64,000 nucleotides of DNA from an uncultured Brachyspira sp. Its GTDB lineage: Bacteria; Spirochaetota; Brachyspiria; Brachyspirales; Brachyspiraceae. The position numbers and the translations under genes were made by a program. The stretch spans positions 1-64,000 of the forward strand of contig NZ_CALXYQ010000009.1 of the NCBI RefSeq assembly GCF_944393015.1, written 5' to 3'. The notes under the pieces are model-generated. The model worked only from the letters and a program-made list of their open reading frames with translations, made no database searches and was not told the origin of the DNA. This document shows positions 7,672 through 16,800 of the stretch, in pieces (position 1 is the stretch's first letter; each line of letters opens with the position of its first letter).

Positions 7672-9060
7672 ATGGCAAAAGAAGAAAAAGTATTAGATTT
7701 AACAGAATGTAATGTATCCAAAGGTCTTTTAATATTAGTTATTCCTATGATATTTGGAAACCTATTAAATGTGGCATACTCTACAGTTGATGCCATTTGG
7801 ATAGGTCAGATTGTAGGTTCTAAAGGACTTGCAGCTGTTGCAATAAGTTTCCCTCTTACAATGGTTGTTACAGCCATAGCTTCAGGAATAGCAACTGCTG
7901 TGAATGTTTTAATAGGACAGTATTTCGGCGCCAATGATAAAGAATATGTAACATACATTTCTAAAGTTTCAACTACTGTAAGTTTAATAACTGCTTTAAT
8001 ATTATCAGTATTAGGATATGTATTCGCTCCTGAACTTATGATATTTTTAAATACTTCCGAAACTATAATGGAAGATGCTGTTAATTATTTTAGAATAAGT
8101 ATGATAGGTTTTCCATTTGTATTTTATTATACTTTCGTTTCTGCTTTGCTTAGAGGTATAGGAGATACTGTAAGACCTTTAATATTTTTGATAATATCTT
8201 CTGTAATAAATATAGTATTAGATCCTATTTTAATAAAAGGAATAGGTCCAATTCCAGCTATGTGTGTAGAAGGTGCCGCTTATGCCACAGTATTTGCACA
8301 GGCTATATCTGTAATAGTAAGTATGATTTACTTAAAAGCAAAAAACAGTATTGTAAGGGCTAATCCGCTTAATTTCACATTTGATTTAAACATAACAAAA
8401 TTAATAATTAAAATAGGTTTGCCTTTCACTCTTATGCAGCTGATATCTTCTATAAGCTGGCTATTTTTAAATAAAGTTATTAATTCTTATGGAGAATTAG
8501 CTTCAGCATCTTTTGCTGTAGCTGCTAGAATAGATGCTTTATCATTCGTACCGCTTTCTGCTATTCTTTCAGGTGTAGGAACTATGGCCGCTCAGAATAT
8601 TGGTGCTGATAAAATGTATAGAATAAAAGAAATATTTGGTACCGGATTAAAAATTTCTTTAGCTATAGCATTGATTATGACTGCATTATGTATGCTTTTT
8701 CCAGAGTTTATTATAAATATATTTGTACAAGATGACAATATAATGCCTTACATGAAAAGCTATATATATGCCGGCGTACCAGCAACGATATTAGTTGCCA
8801 TTATATTTCCAGCAAATGGTATTATTAATGCTTCAGGAAAAACTTTTGTAATTATGCTGTTTACTTTATTCACACATTTTTTAGTAAGAATTCCTGTTGT
8901 TTATTTATTATCTCCAAAAATAGGTTTATGGGGAGTGTGGATTTCTATGTCTGTTAGTAACTTCTTTAATATGGTTTTCCATTTAGTTTATTATTATTCA
9001 AATAAATGGCAAAAGAATGCTAATCTCACATTGAATTCTCCTTCTAAAGATGATAATTAA
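7672..9060 (+). CDS. MATE family multidrug efflux transporter (second of tandem pair)
   Basis: A 462-residue paralogue of the upstream MATE gene, with the same topology and long identical runs such as ALLRGIGDTVRPLIFL and NILIGQYFGANDK-like NVLIGQYFGANDK. Differences cluster in membrane segments and the C-terminal tail (NSPSKDDN against SAAEHNV), which suggests different substrates. The intergenic gap of 82 bases carries a possible weak promoter of its own (TTGACT at 7610, TATAAT at 7631, only 15 bases apart), so it may be expressed alone as well as by read-through. Confidence 0.95.
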   Translation: MAKEEKVLDLTECNVSKGLLILVIPMIFGNLLNVAYSTVDAIWIGQIVGSKGLAAVAISFPLTMVVTAIASGIATAVNVLIGQYFGANDKEYVTYISKVSTTVSLITALILSVLGYVFAPELMIFLNTSETIMEDAVNYFRISMIGFPFVFYYTFVSALLRGIGDTVRPLIFLIISSVINIVLDPILIKGIGPIPAMCVEGAAYATVFAQAISVIVSMIYLKAKNSIVRANPLNFTFDLNITKLIIKIGLPFTLMQLISSISWLFLNKVINSYGELASASFAVAARIDALSFVPLSAILSGVGTMAAQNIGADKMYRIKEIFGTGLKISLAIALIMTALCMLFPEFIINIFVQDDNIMPYMKSYIYAGVPATILVAIIFPANGIINASGKTFVIMLFTLFTHFLVRIPVVYLLSPKIGLWGVWISMSVSNFFNMVFHLVYYYSNKWQKNANLTLNSPSKDDN

Positions 9061-9106
9061 AGCGTTAAAATAAAATTCTAAATTTAAAAAAAATTAATTA
9101 CACTTG

Positions 9107-9301
9107 CCCGCCCTTTAGGCTTTTTACATCGTTAAGTAATTTCTACATTATTTTTCTTTTTTGTTTCAAGCTGTTATTTTAGCTGCCCACCCAAGTTATT
9201 TTTAAATTTGTTGTGTATTAACCGCACGAAGAGCAAAATTTGAAATATATGTTAATTGTGAATTACAATTTAAATTATATAAAAAACGTATTCACCGTGC
9301 G
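9107..9301. repeat. Palindromic repeat: left arm plus core, right arm missing
   Basis: CCCGCCC at 9107, CCCACCCAAG at 9186-9195, CGCACG at 9223-9228 and CGTGCG at 9296-9301 reproduce the first two-thirds of the 310-bp unit with the usual spacing (core 79 bases). The expected right arm is absent: 21 bases after the core comes the stop codon of the leucine-rich repeat gene on the minus strand. Confidence 0.8.
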
Positions 9302-9322
9302 TTAAATAGGTTTTAAATCAAA

Positions 9323-10432
9323 TTACATCTCAGTTATAACTACATCTGTAGGAATACCATGCTTGCCTTTTAAAGATTGATAAGCCGCAGATGCACCTGT
9401 AGGCACGTATATAGTTTTTAAAATAGTACCTTTAAAAGTATTATCTCCATTTATTGAAGGAGGATTAGCTGACAAAAATGTTATGCTTGTTAATGACTCA
9501 CAGGTAGAAAAAACAAGATCTCCAATGCTTATAACATTAGCAGGTATTGTAATAGTTGTTAATTTTCTACAATATCCAAAAGCAGAGTCCCCTATAGTTG
9601 TTAATTTTGGATTTGCACCTTCAAACACAATATTTTCAGCACCGCTGCATGCATAAAAAGCTAAATCTTCTATAGAGGTAACAGACTCTGGTATAGTTAT
9701 AGTTTTCAATCCAGAACAGCTAGTAAAAGCAGATTTAGGTATAACAATTAAATTTTTAGATAATTTCATGCTTTGTAATTGCCTGCATGCCTCAAATGCC
9801 TCTTTTCCTATACTTGTTACAGAATCAGGCATATCAATACTTTCTATAGCAGAAATTTCAAAAGCATAATCATTTATAGTTTTTAATCCATTAGGTAAAT
9901 TAATATTTTTTACTTTTGTATTATAAAAAATACTGCCTCCTATTTCTATTAAGCTTTTAGGCATATTTACTTCTGTTAAAACTTTGCAATTAAAGAATAC
10001 TTCGTTTCCCAAAATAGCTATATAATCAGGAAGAATAACTTTTGCTATATTATAATTGTCAAGAGAAGTATTTACTAATATATAATCAGGAAGTTTATTA
10101 TTTTGAAATTTCACGTTTTCAAATGACACTATTATATCTTTAATCTCATTTATTATAGTACCAAGACTGCTAGATTTATCATAATATTTTGTAGAAATAC
10201 CTTTAAATATTACTTTATATTCGCCTTTATCATTATAATATTTTTCTAATGATTCCCTTACATTTTTAGCAGTAGCAGTGTTTATTTCTATACCATATTT
10301 ATTTAATTCTTCTTCAGTTATTGGTGGTTCAGTGGTATTTCCGTTATTATCAATATTATTAGGAGACGTTACTGTTCCTCTGCATGATAAAAAAATCATA
10401 AAAGATAAAATTATTAATATTATTTTTCTCAT
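9323..10432 (-). CDS. BspA-like leucine-rich repeat lipoprotein
   Basis: About 369 residues beginning MRKIILIILSFMIFLSCRG, a lipoprotein signal with lipobox LSC. A Ser/Thr/Asn/Glu-rich linker follows, then a small domain (about 50-110), then LRR_5/BspA repeats of about 23 residues (for example SIDMPDSVTSIGKEAFEACR, TITIPESVTSIEDLAFYACS) and a C-terminal cap ending VVITEM. BspA-like proteins of oral and gut anaerobes are surface adhesins. The ATG at 10432 is preferred over a TTG at 10438. Its ribosome site is poor (AGATAA) compared with AGGAA of the paralogue upstream, so translation may be weak. It is a tandem duplicate of the broken gene at 10499-11484. Confidence 0.88.
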   Translation of the reverse strand: MRKIILIILSFMIFLSCRGTVTSPNNIDNNGNTTEPPITEEELNKYGIEINTATAKNVRESLEKYYNDKGEYKVIFKGISTKYYDKSSSLGTIINEIKDIIVSFENVKFQNNKLPDYILVNTSLDNYNIAKVILPDYIAILGNEVFFNCKVLTEVNMPKSLIEIGGSIFYNTKVKNINLPNGLKTINDYAFEISAIESIDMPDSVTSIGKEAFEACRQLQSMKLSKNLIVIPKSAFTSCSGLKTITIPESVTSIEDLAFYACSGAENIVFEGANPKLTTIGDSAFGYCRKLTTITIPANVISIGDLVFSTCESLTSITFLSANPPSINGDNTFKGTILKTIYVPTGASAAYQSLKGKHGIPTDVVITEM

Positions 10433-10444
10433 ATTCAATTATCT

Positions 10445-10504
10445 TATTTATATAACTATTCCAAATCCATAACTTTTTGAGTACGGCAATACTATAAACT
10501 ATAT
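10445..10504 (-). pseudogene. Duplicated scrap of the modA 3' end
   Basis: Two short blocks match the end of modA: 10446-10472 repeats the stop-codon region at 11500-11526 (TATTTATATAACTATTCCAA...), and 10481-10504 repeats codons for YSIAVL at about 11609-11632. The roughly 80 bases between them in modA are deleted here. The scrap supplies the stop codon (TAG at 10499-10501) of the neighbouring leucine-rich repeat gene. It shows that the duplicated unit was modA 3' end plus lipoprotein gene. Confidence 0.8.
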
Positions 10505-11484
10505 CTCGCTTATAACTACATCTGCAGAAATACCATGTTTGCCTTTTAACGATTCATAAGCTGAAGATGCCCCTCTAGGTACATATATAGTTTTTAAAGT
10601 ATTTTTAAAAATTTTATCTCCATTCATTGAAGGAGGTGTTGAAGATAAAAATGTTATACTTGTTAATGAATTACAAGGATAAAAAGCATAATCATTTATA
10701 GAAGTAATATACTTTGGTATGTTTATAGTTTTTAATGCAGGACAGTCTGAAAAAGTAAATTTATCTATAACACTTAAATTTCAGATAATTTCACACTCTG
10801 TAATTTATAACATGATGCAAATACATATTCCCCTATTCTTATTACAGAATCAGGGATATCTATATTTTCTATATCAGACATTGAGAAAGCATTATCATTT
10901 ATAATTTTTAGTCCATTAGGTAAGCTAATATTTTTTACTTTTGTATGAACAAAAATACTGATTCCTATTTCTGTTAAGCTTTTAGGCATATTAACTTCGG
11001 TTAATGATATACACTGGAAAAATACTTCGTCTCCAAAAGCAGTTATATAATCAGGAAGAATAACTTTTGTTATGTTATTATTACCAAATGAAGTACTTCC
11101 TAATATATTATCAGGAAGCTTATTATTTTGAAATTGTACATTTTTAAACGATACTGTTATATCTGTAATGTCTTTAATCTCACCTATTATAGTAGCAAGA
11201 TTAACATGTCCAGTATACATTTTTGTAGAAACGCCTTTAAATATTAATTTATATTTACCATTATCTTTAAAATATTTTTCTAATGACTCCCTTATATTTT
11301 CAGCAGTAGCAGTATCTATTTCTAAACCATATTTATTTAATTCTTCTTCTTCTGTCATTGGTGGTTCTGTAGGCTCTTCAGTGATATTTCCGCTATTATT
11401 ATCAGTATTATTAGGAGATGTTACTGATCCTCTACATGATAATAAAATCATCAAACATGAAATTATTAATATTATTTTTCTCAT
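10499..11484 (-). pseudogene. BspA-like leucine-rich repeat lipoprotein, frameshifted
   Basis: The first 236 codons (start MRKIILIISCLMILLSCRGS, lipobox LSC) run to a stop at 10774. In the intact paralogue the matching bases read AAAAATTTA; here they read GAAATTTA near 10783-10790, one base short. Restoring one A gives an open frame through NLSVIDKFTFSDCPALKTIN down to SADVVISEI and the stop at 10499. Compared with the paralogue the restored protein also lacks about 45 residues (two repeats). A good AGGAA ribosome site precedes the ATG. Either a dead gene, a phase-variable one or a sequencing error; truncated product would keep the lipid anchor and half the repeats. Confidence 0.85.
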
Positions 11485-11501
11485 TTTTTAATTCCTATTA
11501 T

Positions 11502-12278
11502 TTATATAACTATTCCAAATCCATAATCTTTTAATATATTGATGCTTTTTTCTGAAAATAAATAATTAATAAAATCTCTTGCCTCTTTTTCTTTCAAAGA
11601 TTTTTTAAGTACAGCAATACTATAAACTATATCTGTATGAGTTTTAGGCTCAGCAGCTATTTGCAAATCATTATTATTATTAAGTATAGCTTCTGTTATA
11701 TAAACTATTCCGCAGTCTATTTTATCATTTTTTACCAAATCAATTACTTCTTTAGTATCCTTACCATATATAATTTTATCTGAAATCATATCATATATAT
11801 CAAATTTTTTTAATATTTCCTCTGTATATTGTCCTATAGAAGAAGTCATTGATTCTCCAACAGCTATCTTCGTTACATAATCATTAGTTAAATCCCAAAA
11901 AGAGTCAAGATATATATTTGAATTTTTTGGCACAACTAATACTATATCATTTTTAAGTACATTTGTTATACTATCATTGTGCAATAAATCTATACTTTTT
12001 AATATATTCATTTCTCTAGCAGAAGCTGAAAAATATAAATCAGAATAAACTCCGGATTGTATCTGTTTTCTTAACCTTCCAGATGAATCAAATGTACAGC
12101 CTATCTTTTTACCTGTTTCTTTTTCATAATTAGTGCATATTTCAATTAATGGATTCATTAAGCTAGCAGAAGCAAATATAATAATATCATCTTTTTCTTC
12201 TTTATTTTTCAAACATGAGAATAAAAATATTGATATAACAATAAAGTATAAAATTACTTTTAATTTATTTGTTTTCAT
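11502..12278 (-). CDS. modA: Molybdate ABC transporter substrate-binding lipoprotein
   Basis: About 258 residues. The ATG at 12278 is preferred (GGAA 6 bases upstream), giving MKTNKLKVILYFIVISIFLF then lipobox FSC. The mature part has ModA hallmarks: IIIFASASLMNPLIEIC near the N-terminus, FDSSGRLRKQIQSG, DLYFSASAREMN, and IDCGIVYITEA, the oxyanion-binding Ser and Ala/Tyr positions of the family. It delivers molybdate or tungstate to a ModBC permease, but no modB or modC is adjacent, so the transporter genes must lie elsewhere or the protein serves another anion. Duplicated 3' fragments occur at 10445-10504. Confidence 0.88.
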   Translation of the reverse strand: MKTNKLKVILYFIVISIFLFSCLKNKEEKDDIIIFASASLMNPLIEICTNYEKETGKKIGCTFDSSGRLRKQIQSGVYSDLYFSASAREMNILKSIDLLHNDSITNVLKNDIVLVVPKNSNIYLDSFWDLTNDYVTKIAVGESMTSSIGQYTEEILKKFDIYDMISDKIIYGKDTKEVIDLVKNDKIDCGIVYITEAILNNNNDLQIAAEPKTHTDIVYSIAVLKKSLKEKEARDFINYLFSEKSINILKDYGFGIVI

Positions 12279-12395
12279 AAATATTTCCAATATATGATGT
12301 ACAAATTTATTTTTTAATTATATATAATTTACAGAATTAGTCTATATTTTTATGATATTTTTTAATATTGAAACGAATAAAAATTGAATTTATAT

Positions 12396-13703
12396 TTATA
12401 TATGTTTTATGATCCACTCATAACGTTTTTTGAGTTCTCTCTCTTCGCCTATATCCACAGGTTCATAATACTCTTTTTTTATCCCATGCTCTAAATAGTC
12501 CTGCTTTACTATATGATAAGGATAATCATGAGGATATTTATATTCTTCATTACTTTTTTTATCGAATGTTGCTGAATGATTATCTCTTAGATAGTTTGGA
12601 ATGGAATATAATTCTCCGTTTCTTATATCTCTAATAGCTTTATTAATGGCATTGTAAGCGGAATTTGATTTAGGACATAATGCTAAATAAATAGTAACCT
12701 CAGCTAAAGGTATTCTTCCTTCAGGCATACCTATAAAGTCAACAATACTCACAAGAGAAGAAGCAATATTCATAGCATTAGGCTCGGCAAGTCCTATATC
12801 TTCAGAAGCTAATATACATAAACGTCTTGCTATATACCTAGGGTCTTCTCCGGATTCAAGCATTCTAGCTAAATAGTAAATAGCAGCATTAGGATCGCTT
12901 CCTCTTACACTCTTTATAAATGCACTTATAGTGTTGTAATGTTCATCTTCATCGAAAGTTATAGACTGCTTGCTTGTAACATCTCTTACTATCTCTTCTG
13001 TAATGGTGAGTTTTTCTTTAGTTTCATCTATTTGAGTTGCCAAGTATGATGCTTCAAGATATGTGAAGGCCTTTCTTACATCGCCATGAGAATAACGTAC
13101 TATTAAATTAACAGCCTCATCTTCAACAGCCACATCATCTTCACCAAGTCCCCTCTTATCTGTAATAGCTTTTAATACAGCTTCCTTTATATCATTATCA
13201 TCAAGATTTCTAAACTCGAAAAGCATTATACGAGATAGAAGTGCATTATTAAGATAGAAATAAGGATTTAATGTTGTGCTTCCTATAAGTATAACAGATC
13301 CGTTTTCAACTGCAGGAAGTAAAGCATCTTGCTGACTCTTATTGAATCTATGTATCTCATCTATAAATAGTATAGTCTTTTTTCTGTTTTCTAAATTCTT
13401 TTCGGCTTTTTTTATAGCTTCTCTTATTTCAGAAACATTTGAAAGTACGGCATTGAGTTTTATATATTCGCTTTTAGTTTTTTTAGCTATAATTGATGCA
13501 ACAGTTGACTTTCCTACTCCAGGAGGGCCAAAGAAAACCATAGACGTAATTTTATCATTATCTATCATTTTCCTTAAAGTTTTATTTTTGTCTAATATAT
13601 GATGCTGACCAAAAACTTCTTCTATAGTGAGAGGACGCATTCTTTCAGCCATAGGTCTGAAATTATTAAGGTCCTCTTCAAAATCAAACATTGAGTTTTT
13701 CAA
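12396..13703 (-). CDS. rarA: Replication-associated recombination protein A (AAA ATPase)
   Basis: A 435-residue clamp-loader-like AAA+ ATPase acting at stalled replication forks. Seen: Walker A GPPGVGKST around residue 60, Walker B ILFIDEIHRFNKSQQDALLP, sensor region IGSTTLNPYF, arginine-finger LLSRIMLFEF, and the C-terminal tetramerisation domain with SVRGSDPNAAIYYLARMLES and EVTIYLALCPKSNSAY. Length is normal. Its start overlaps the end of the upstream 330-residue gene by 20 bases, so both are co-translated in one minus-strand unit. Confidence 0.96.
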   Translation of the reverse strand: MKNSMFDFEEDLNNFRPMAERMRPLTIEEVFGQHHILDKNKTLRKMIDNDKITSMVFFGPPGVGKSTVASIIAKKTKSEYIKLNAVLSNVSEIREAIKKAEKNLENRKKTILFIDEIHRFNKSQQDALLPAVENGSVILIGSTTLNPYFYLNNALLSRIMLFEFRNLDDNDIKEAVLKAITDKRGLGEDDVAVEDEAVNLIVRYSHGDVRKAFTYLEASYLATQIDETKEKLTITEEIVRDVTSKQSITFDEDEHYNTISAFIKSVRGSDPNAAIYYLARMLESGEDPRYIARRLCILASEDIGLAEPNAMNIASSLVSIVDFIGMPEGRIPLAEVTIYLALCPKSNSAYNAINKAIRDIRNGELYSIPNYLRDNHSATFDKKSNEEYKYPHDYPYHIVKQDYLEHGIKKEYYEPVDIGEERELKKRYEWIIKHI

Positions 13704-14676
13704 TATGTTCCTCTACAAGCGGTATATAATTCATAATATTTTCTATTCTTTCTTTGATTTCATATTCAAGCAAATCGGCTATTGATATATAATCCTCATT
13801 TGCAAAAGCATCTAAAACATTATTCATCATTTCATTAAAATCGTTTATAGCATCTGTAAGAGTTACAGAATTTAAAGAAATTTGAGAATAATCTATTGAA
13901 TAAATAGAAGCTACATTTGAAAGTATGCTGAATGCATAACTTACGATACGGGAAAATTTCTCAGCATATATAAAAGCCTCTTTATCATTTCCTGATTGAA
14001 GTTTATTAACTATAGAATCAAGTATATCCAATATTAGAGGAAGGAATTTAGGAAGACTTCCTACTTTATATAAAGCATTACTTCCAGTGATATTTCCCGC
14101 AAAAAGGAATATTGTATTTATTTTAGCTTCTTCTATTACTGTGTACATAGTAGGAAGCATTTTTTCAGTTAGGAAAGGTTTAAACTCATTATTAAAAAAC
14201 TCATTGAATTTATCTATATTATCTGATGCATTGTTAAATTTTTCTAACTTCACTTCAAGCATTTTTAATATATGAATGATTCCATAAGAATCCAAACTCA
14301 TATTAAATAGGAATATAGTTCTAGGTATAGAATCTAATACCCAATACATACCGTCTTTCAAATCTTCTATATCTTTAGCAGTAACTGAAACAGTATTTGA
14401 TACTTTTTCTATATACTCAACAATAGACATAATAGAATATAAGGAATATTCCGCCTGACTTAATGCTTCAACTTCTATTTTCTGTATATTTTCTACCGGT
14501 ATAGTTTCATATTCTTCATCTATATAAGGCTGCATTTCTTTATTATCTATAATGATTTTATTTATTAAAAAGTCATTAGAATTGCACCATTCTTCTATTG
14601 GTTTTAATACTTCATAAGCATTAGTTTCATTTTCAAGCATTACTGATAATTCTTTGCCGTTAATAAAAATATTCAT
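13684..14676 (-). CDS. Hypothetical protein, all-helical, upstream of and overlapping rarA
   Basis: A 330-residue soluble protein with no signal peptide or membrane segment. The first 75 residues look like a small beta domain (MNIFINGKELSVMLENETNA), after which the chain is helical and acidic with no Cys-rich or nucleotide-binding motif. The tail ends YIPLVEEHIEKLNV. The 20-base overlap with rarA implies translational coupling. I do not recognise the family; association with rarA is positional only. Confidence 0.75.
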   Translation of the reverse strand: MNIFINGKELSVMLENETNAYEVLKPIEEWCNSNDFLINKIIIDNKEMQPYIDEEYETIPVENIQKIEVEALSQAEYSLYSIMSIVEYIEKVSNTVSVTAKDIEDLKDGMYWVLDSIPRTIFLFNMSLDSYGIIHILKMLEVKLEKFNNASDNIDKFNEFFNNEFKPFLTEKMLPTMYTVIEEAKINTIFLFAGNITGSNALYKVGSLPKFLPLILDILDSIVNKLQSGNDKEAFIYAEKFSRIVSYAFSILSNVASIYSIDYSQISLNSVTLTDAINDFNEMMNNVLDAFANEDYISIADLLEYEIKERIENIMNYIPLVEEHIEKLNV

Positions 14677-14896
14677 AATTTTCGCACCATAATTTATATT
14701 TAAAAATTCTATATCATCGATAATATTCGGATTTTATCAATCATTAATGATTACTTTTTAATTATTAATTAAATTAAAAATATCTAAATTTTTTTTAGAA
14801 AAATGTAAAAATATAAAAAAATTTATTGACTATGTAAAAATAATTATTAAATTCAAAGCGTTGATAATTTTTTCATAAAATATATGGAGTATATGG

Positions 14897-16747
14897 ATGA
14901 GTAAATTTAATAGTTTGGCGGTAAAAGTTCCTGTAATTCTTTGTATTGTTACCACTATATTGATAACTGTAATGCTTATTATTTCGCTTACAATAGCAGA
15001 AAATGGAATATCTAAAAGCAGATTCGAAGGTTTTGAAACAACAGTAATGGGTTATGCTTCAGTATTTGATGCTTGGTTTAGAACTCAATCTTATATACTT
15101 GAAACTTACGCCTCTGTTCCAATAATAGTAGAACAGGTATCTAATCCTAATGAAAATAGTTTAACAACATTAACTTCAACTTTAAGAACATTCAGAGAAA
15201 AAAATGCCTGTGCTATACATGTAGGAATAGTTGATAGAAATGGTATTATAATAGCAGACAGCGATTACCCTAAATGGATAGGTACTAAATTCACAGATAG
15301 AAACATAAATGTTTGGAATAAACTTCATAATAAAGAATATGGATATGGCAGTGTAAGCTATGGAAATGGTCTTGCTCCTTCAGTAGTTAATGGTGAATTA
15401 TCATTTATTTTTGCTGCTCCTATAAAATATGAGAATAGAGAAATAGGTTATTTATATACTGTTTTTAACTGGAAAGAATTTTATAAAAATTATATAGAAG
15501 GCATAAAATTAGGAGATACAGGCGGACTAGATGTAATAGGTCCTAACCTGAAAGTTCTTATGAATACTGATTATAATAAAGTTAATACAGATGCCCCTCA
15601 AGTTTATAAAGAAGTATTTGATAAAAAATTATCAAAAGGAGTTGTTGAATATACTGCTAATAATCATAAGATGATGGGGTCATATACAAAAATGAAATAT
15701 GTACCTTGGATAACTTCTATGACTATGACTTCATAAGAAATATTTGCTGAAAGCAGAAAAGCTATATTAAGCGGAATCGTTTTGGGAATTATTACAATAG
15801 TAGCAATAGCAATATTCATTAATATATTTATAAGGTCTATAACAAAACCTTTATCTTTAGTAGTAGATGAAGCTCAAAAGATAGAAAGAGGCGATTTAAC
15901 AGAATTCACAGGAAAAATAAAACCTAGAAAAGATGAAATTGGAATACTGGCAGATAGCTTTGCTAATATGAGACATAAATTAGTTGAAACTATAAAAGAA
16001 GTTAATGATGCTTCTATATGTATAATGAATGCTTCAGAAAAATTAGCTAAAGGTAATATGGAATTATCAAGAAGAACAGAAGCTCAGTCAGCTAGTTTGC
16101 AGCAGACAGCAGCTTCTATGGAACAGATGGCTTCTACTATAAAATCATCTACTGAATACTCTATAACAGGAAATAATATGATGATATCTTCAAAATCTTC
16201 TATAGACGAAGCAGGAGATATTATTATACAAACTACTAAAAATATAGAGGAAGTATATGATGCAAGTACAAAAATAAAAAATATCACTAAAATAATAGAA
16301 GATATAGCATTCCAAACTAATATATTAGCATTGAATGCATCTGTAGAAGCAGCAAGAGCTGGAGATCAAGGAAAAGGCTTTGCTGTTGTAGCAAGCGAAG
16401 TAAGAAATCTTGCTCAAACTACTCAGTCATCAGTAAAAGATATCACAGATTTAGTAGAAAATGCTTATGATAAAATTAATAAGGCAACTGAAACAGCTCA
16501 TCATTCTCAGGAAATATTTGCAGATTTAAGAGCAAAAATCGATGAAACTGCCAATATAATGAGAGGAATAAGTTCTGCAGCAGTGGAACAGCAATCAGGT
16601 GTTGAGCAGGTTAATAGAGCAGTATCCGAAATGGACGGAGCTACTCAAATGAATAATGCTTTGGTAAATGATGCTGAAAATGCCTCAAAAGATTTAGTTG
16701 CTCAAGCCAATTCATTACAGCAAGCTATGAAGTTTTTCAAACTATAA
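14897..16747 (+). pseudogene. Methyl-accepting chemotaxis protein interrupted by an in-frame stop
   Basis: One continuous frame from ATG 14897 to 16747 encodes a complete chemoreceptor except for TAA at 15734-15736. Before the stop: transmembrane segment (VILCIVTTILITVMLIISLT) and a periplasmic Cache sensor (SYGNGLAPSVV, PWITSMTMTS). After it: EIFAESRKAILSGIV, second transmembrane segment, HAMP domain (ITKPLSLVVDEAQKIERGD) and the signalling hairpin with ILALNASVEAARAGDQGKGF. A single change (for example AAA to TAA) explains it. The halves match the natural boundary between sensor and signalling parts, and a TTG at 15782 could start the second. Reading it as a pseudogene is the simplest view; read-through or sequencing error remain possible. 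Confidence 0.85.
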
Positions 16748-16764
16748 ATAATATTATACTAAAA

Positions 16765-16800
16765 AAAGCACATATATACAAAATATATGTGCTTTATTTT
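16765..16800. terminator. Bidirectional terminator
   Basis: Thirteen-base perfect stem, AAAGCACATATAT at 16765-16777 with ATATATGTGCTTT at 16783-16795, flanked by T-run on one side and A-run on the other. It serves the chemoreceptor and the convergent TPR gene. Confidence 0.85.

Noticed and set aside
15782-16747. Independent 321-residue signalling gene starting at TTG
   Set aside because: The frame is the same as the upstream sensor and the intervening residues complete a normal receptor, so one interrupted gene is the better reading.
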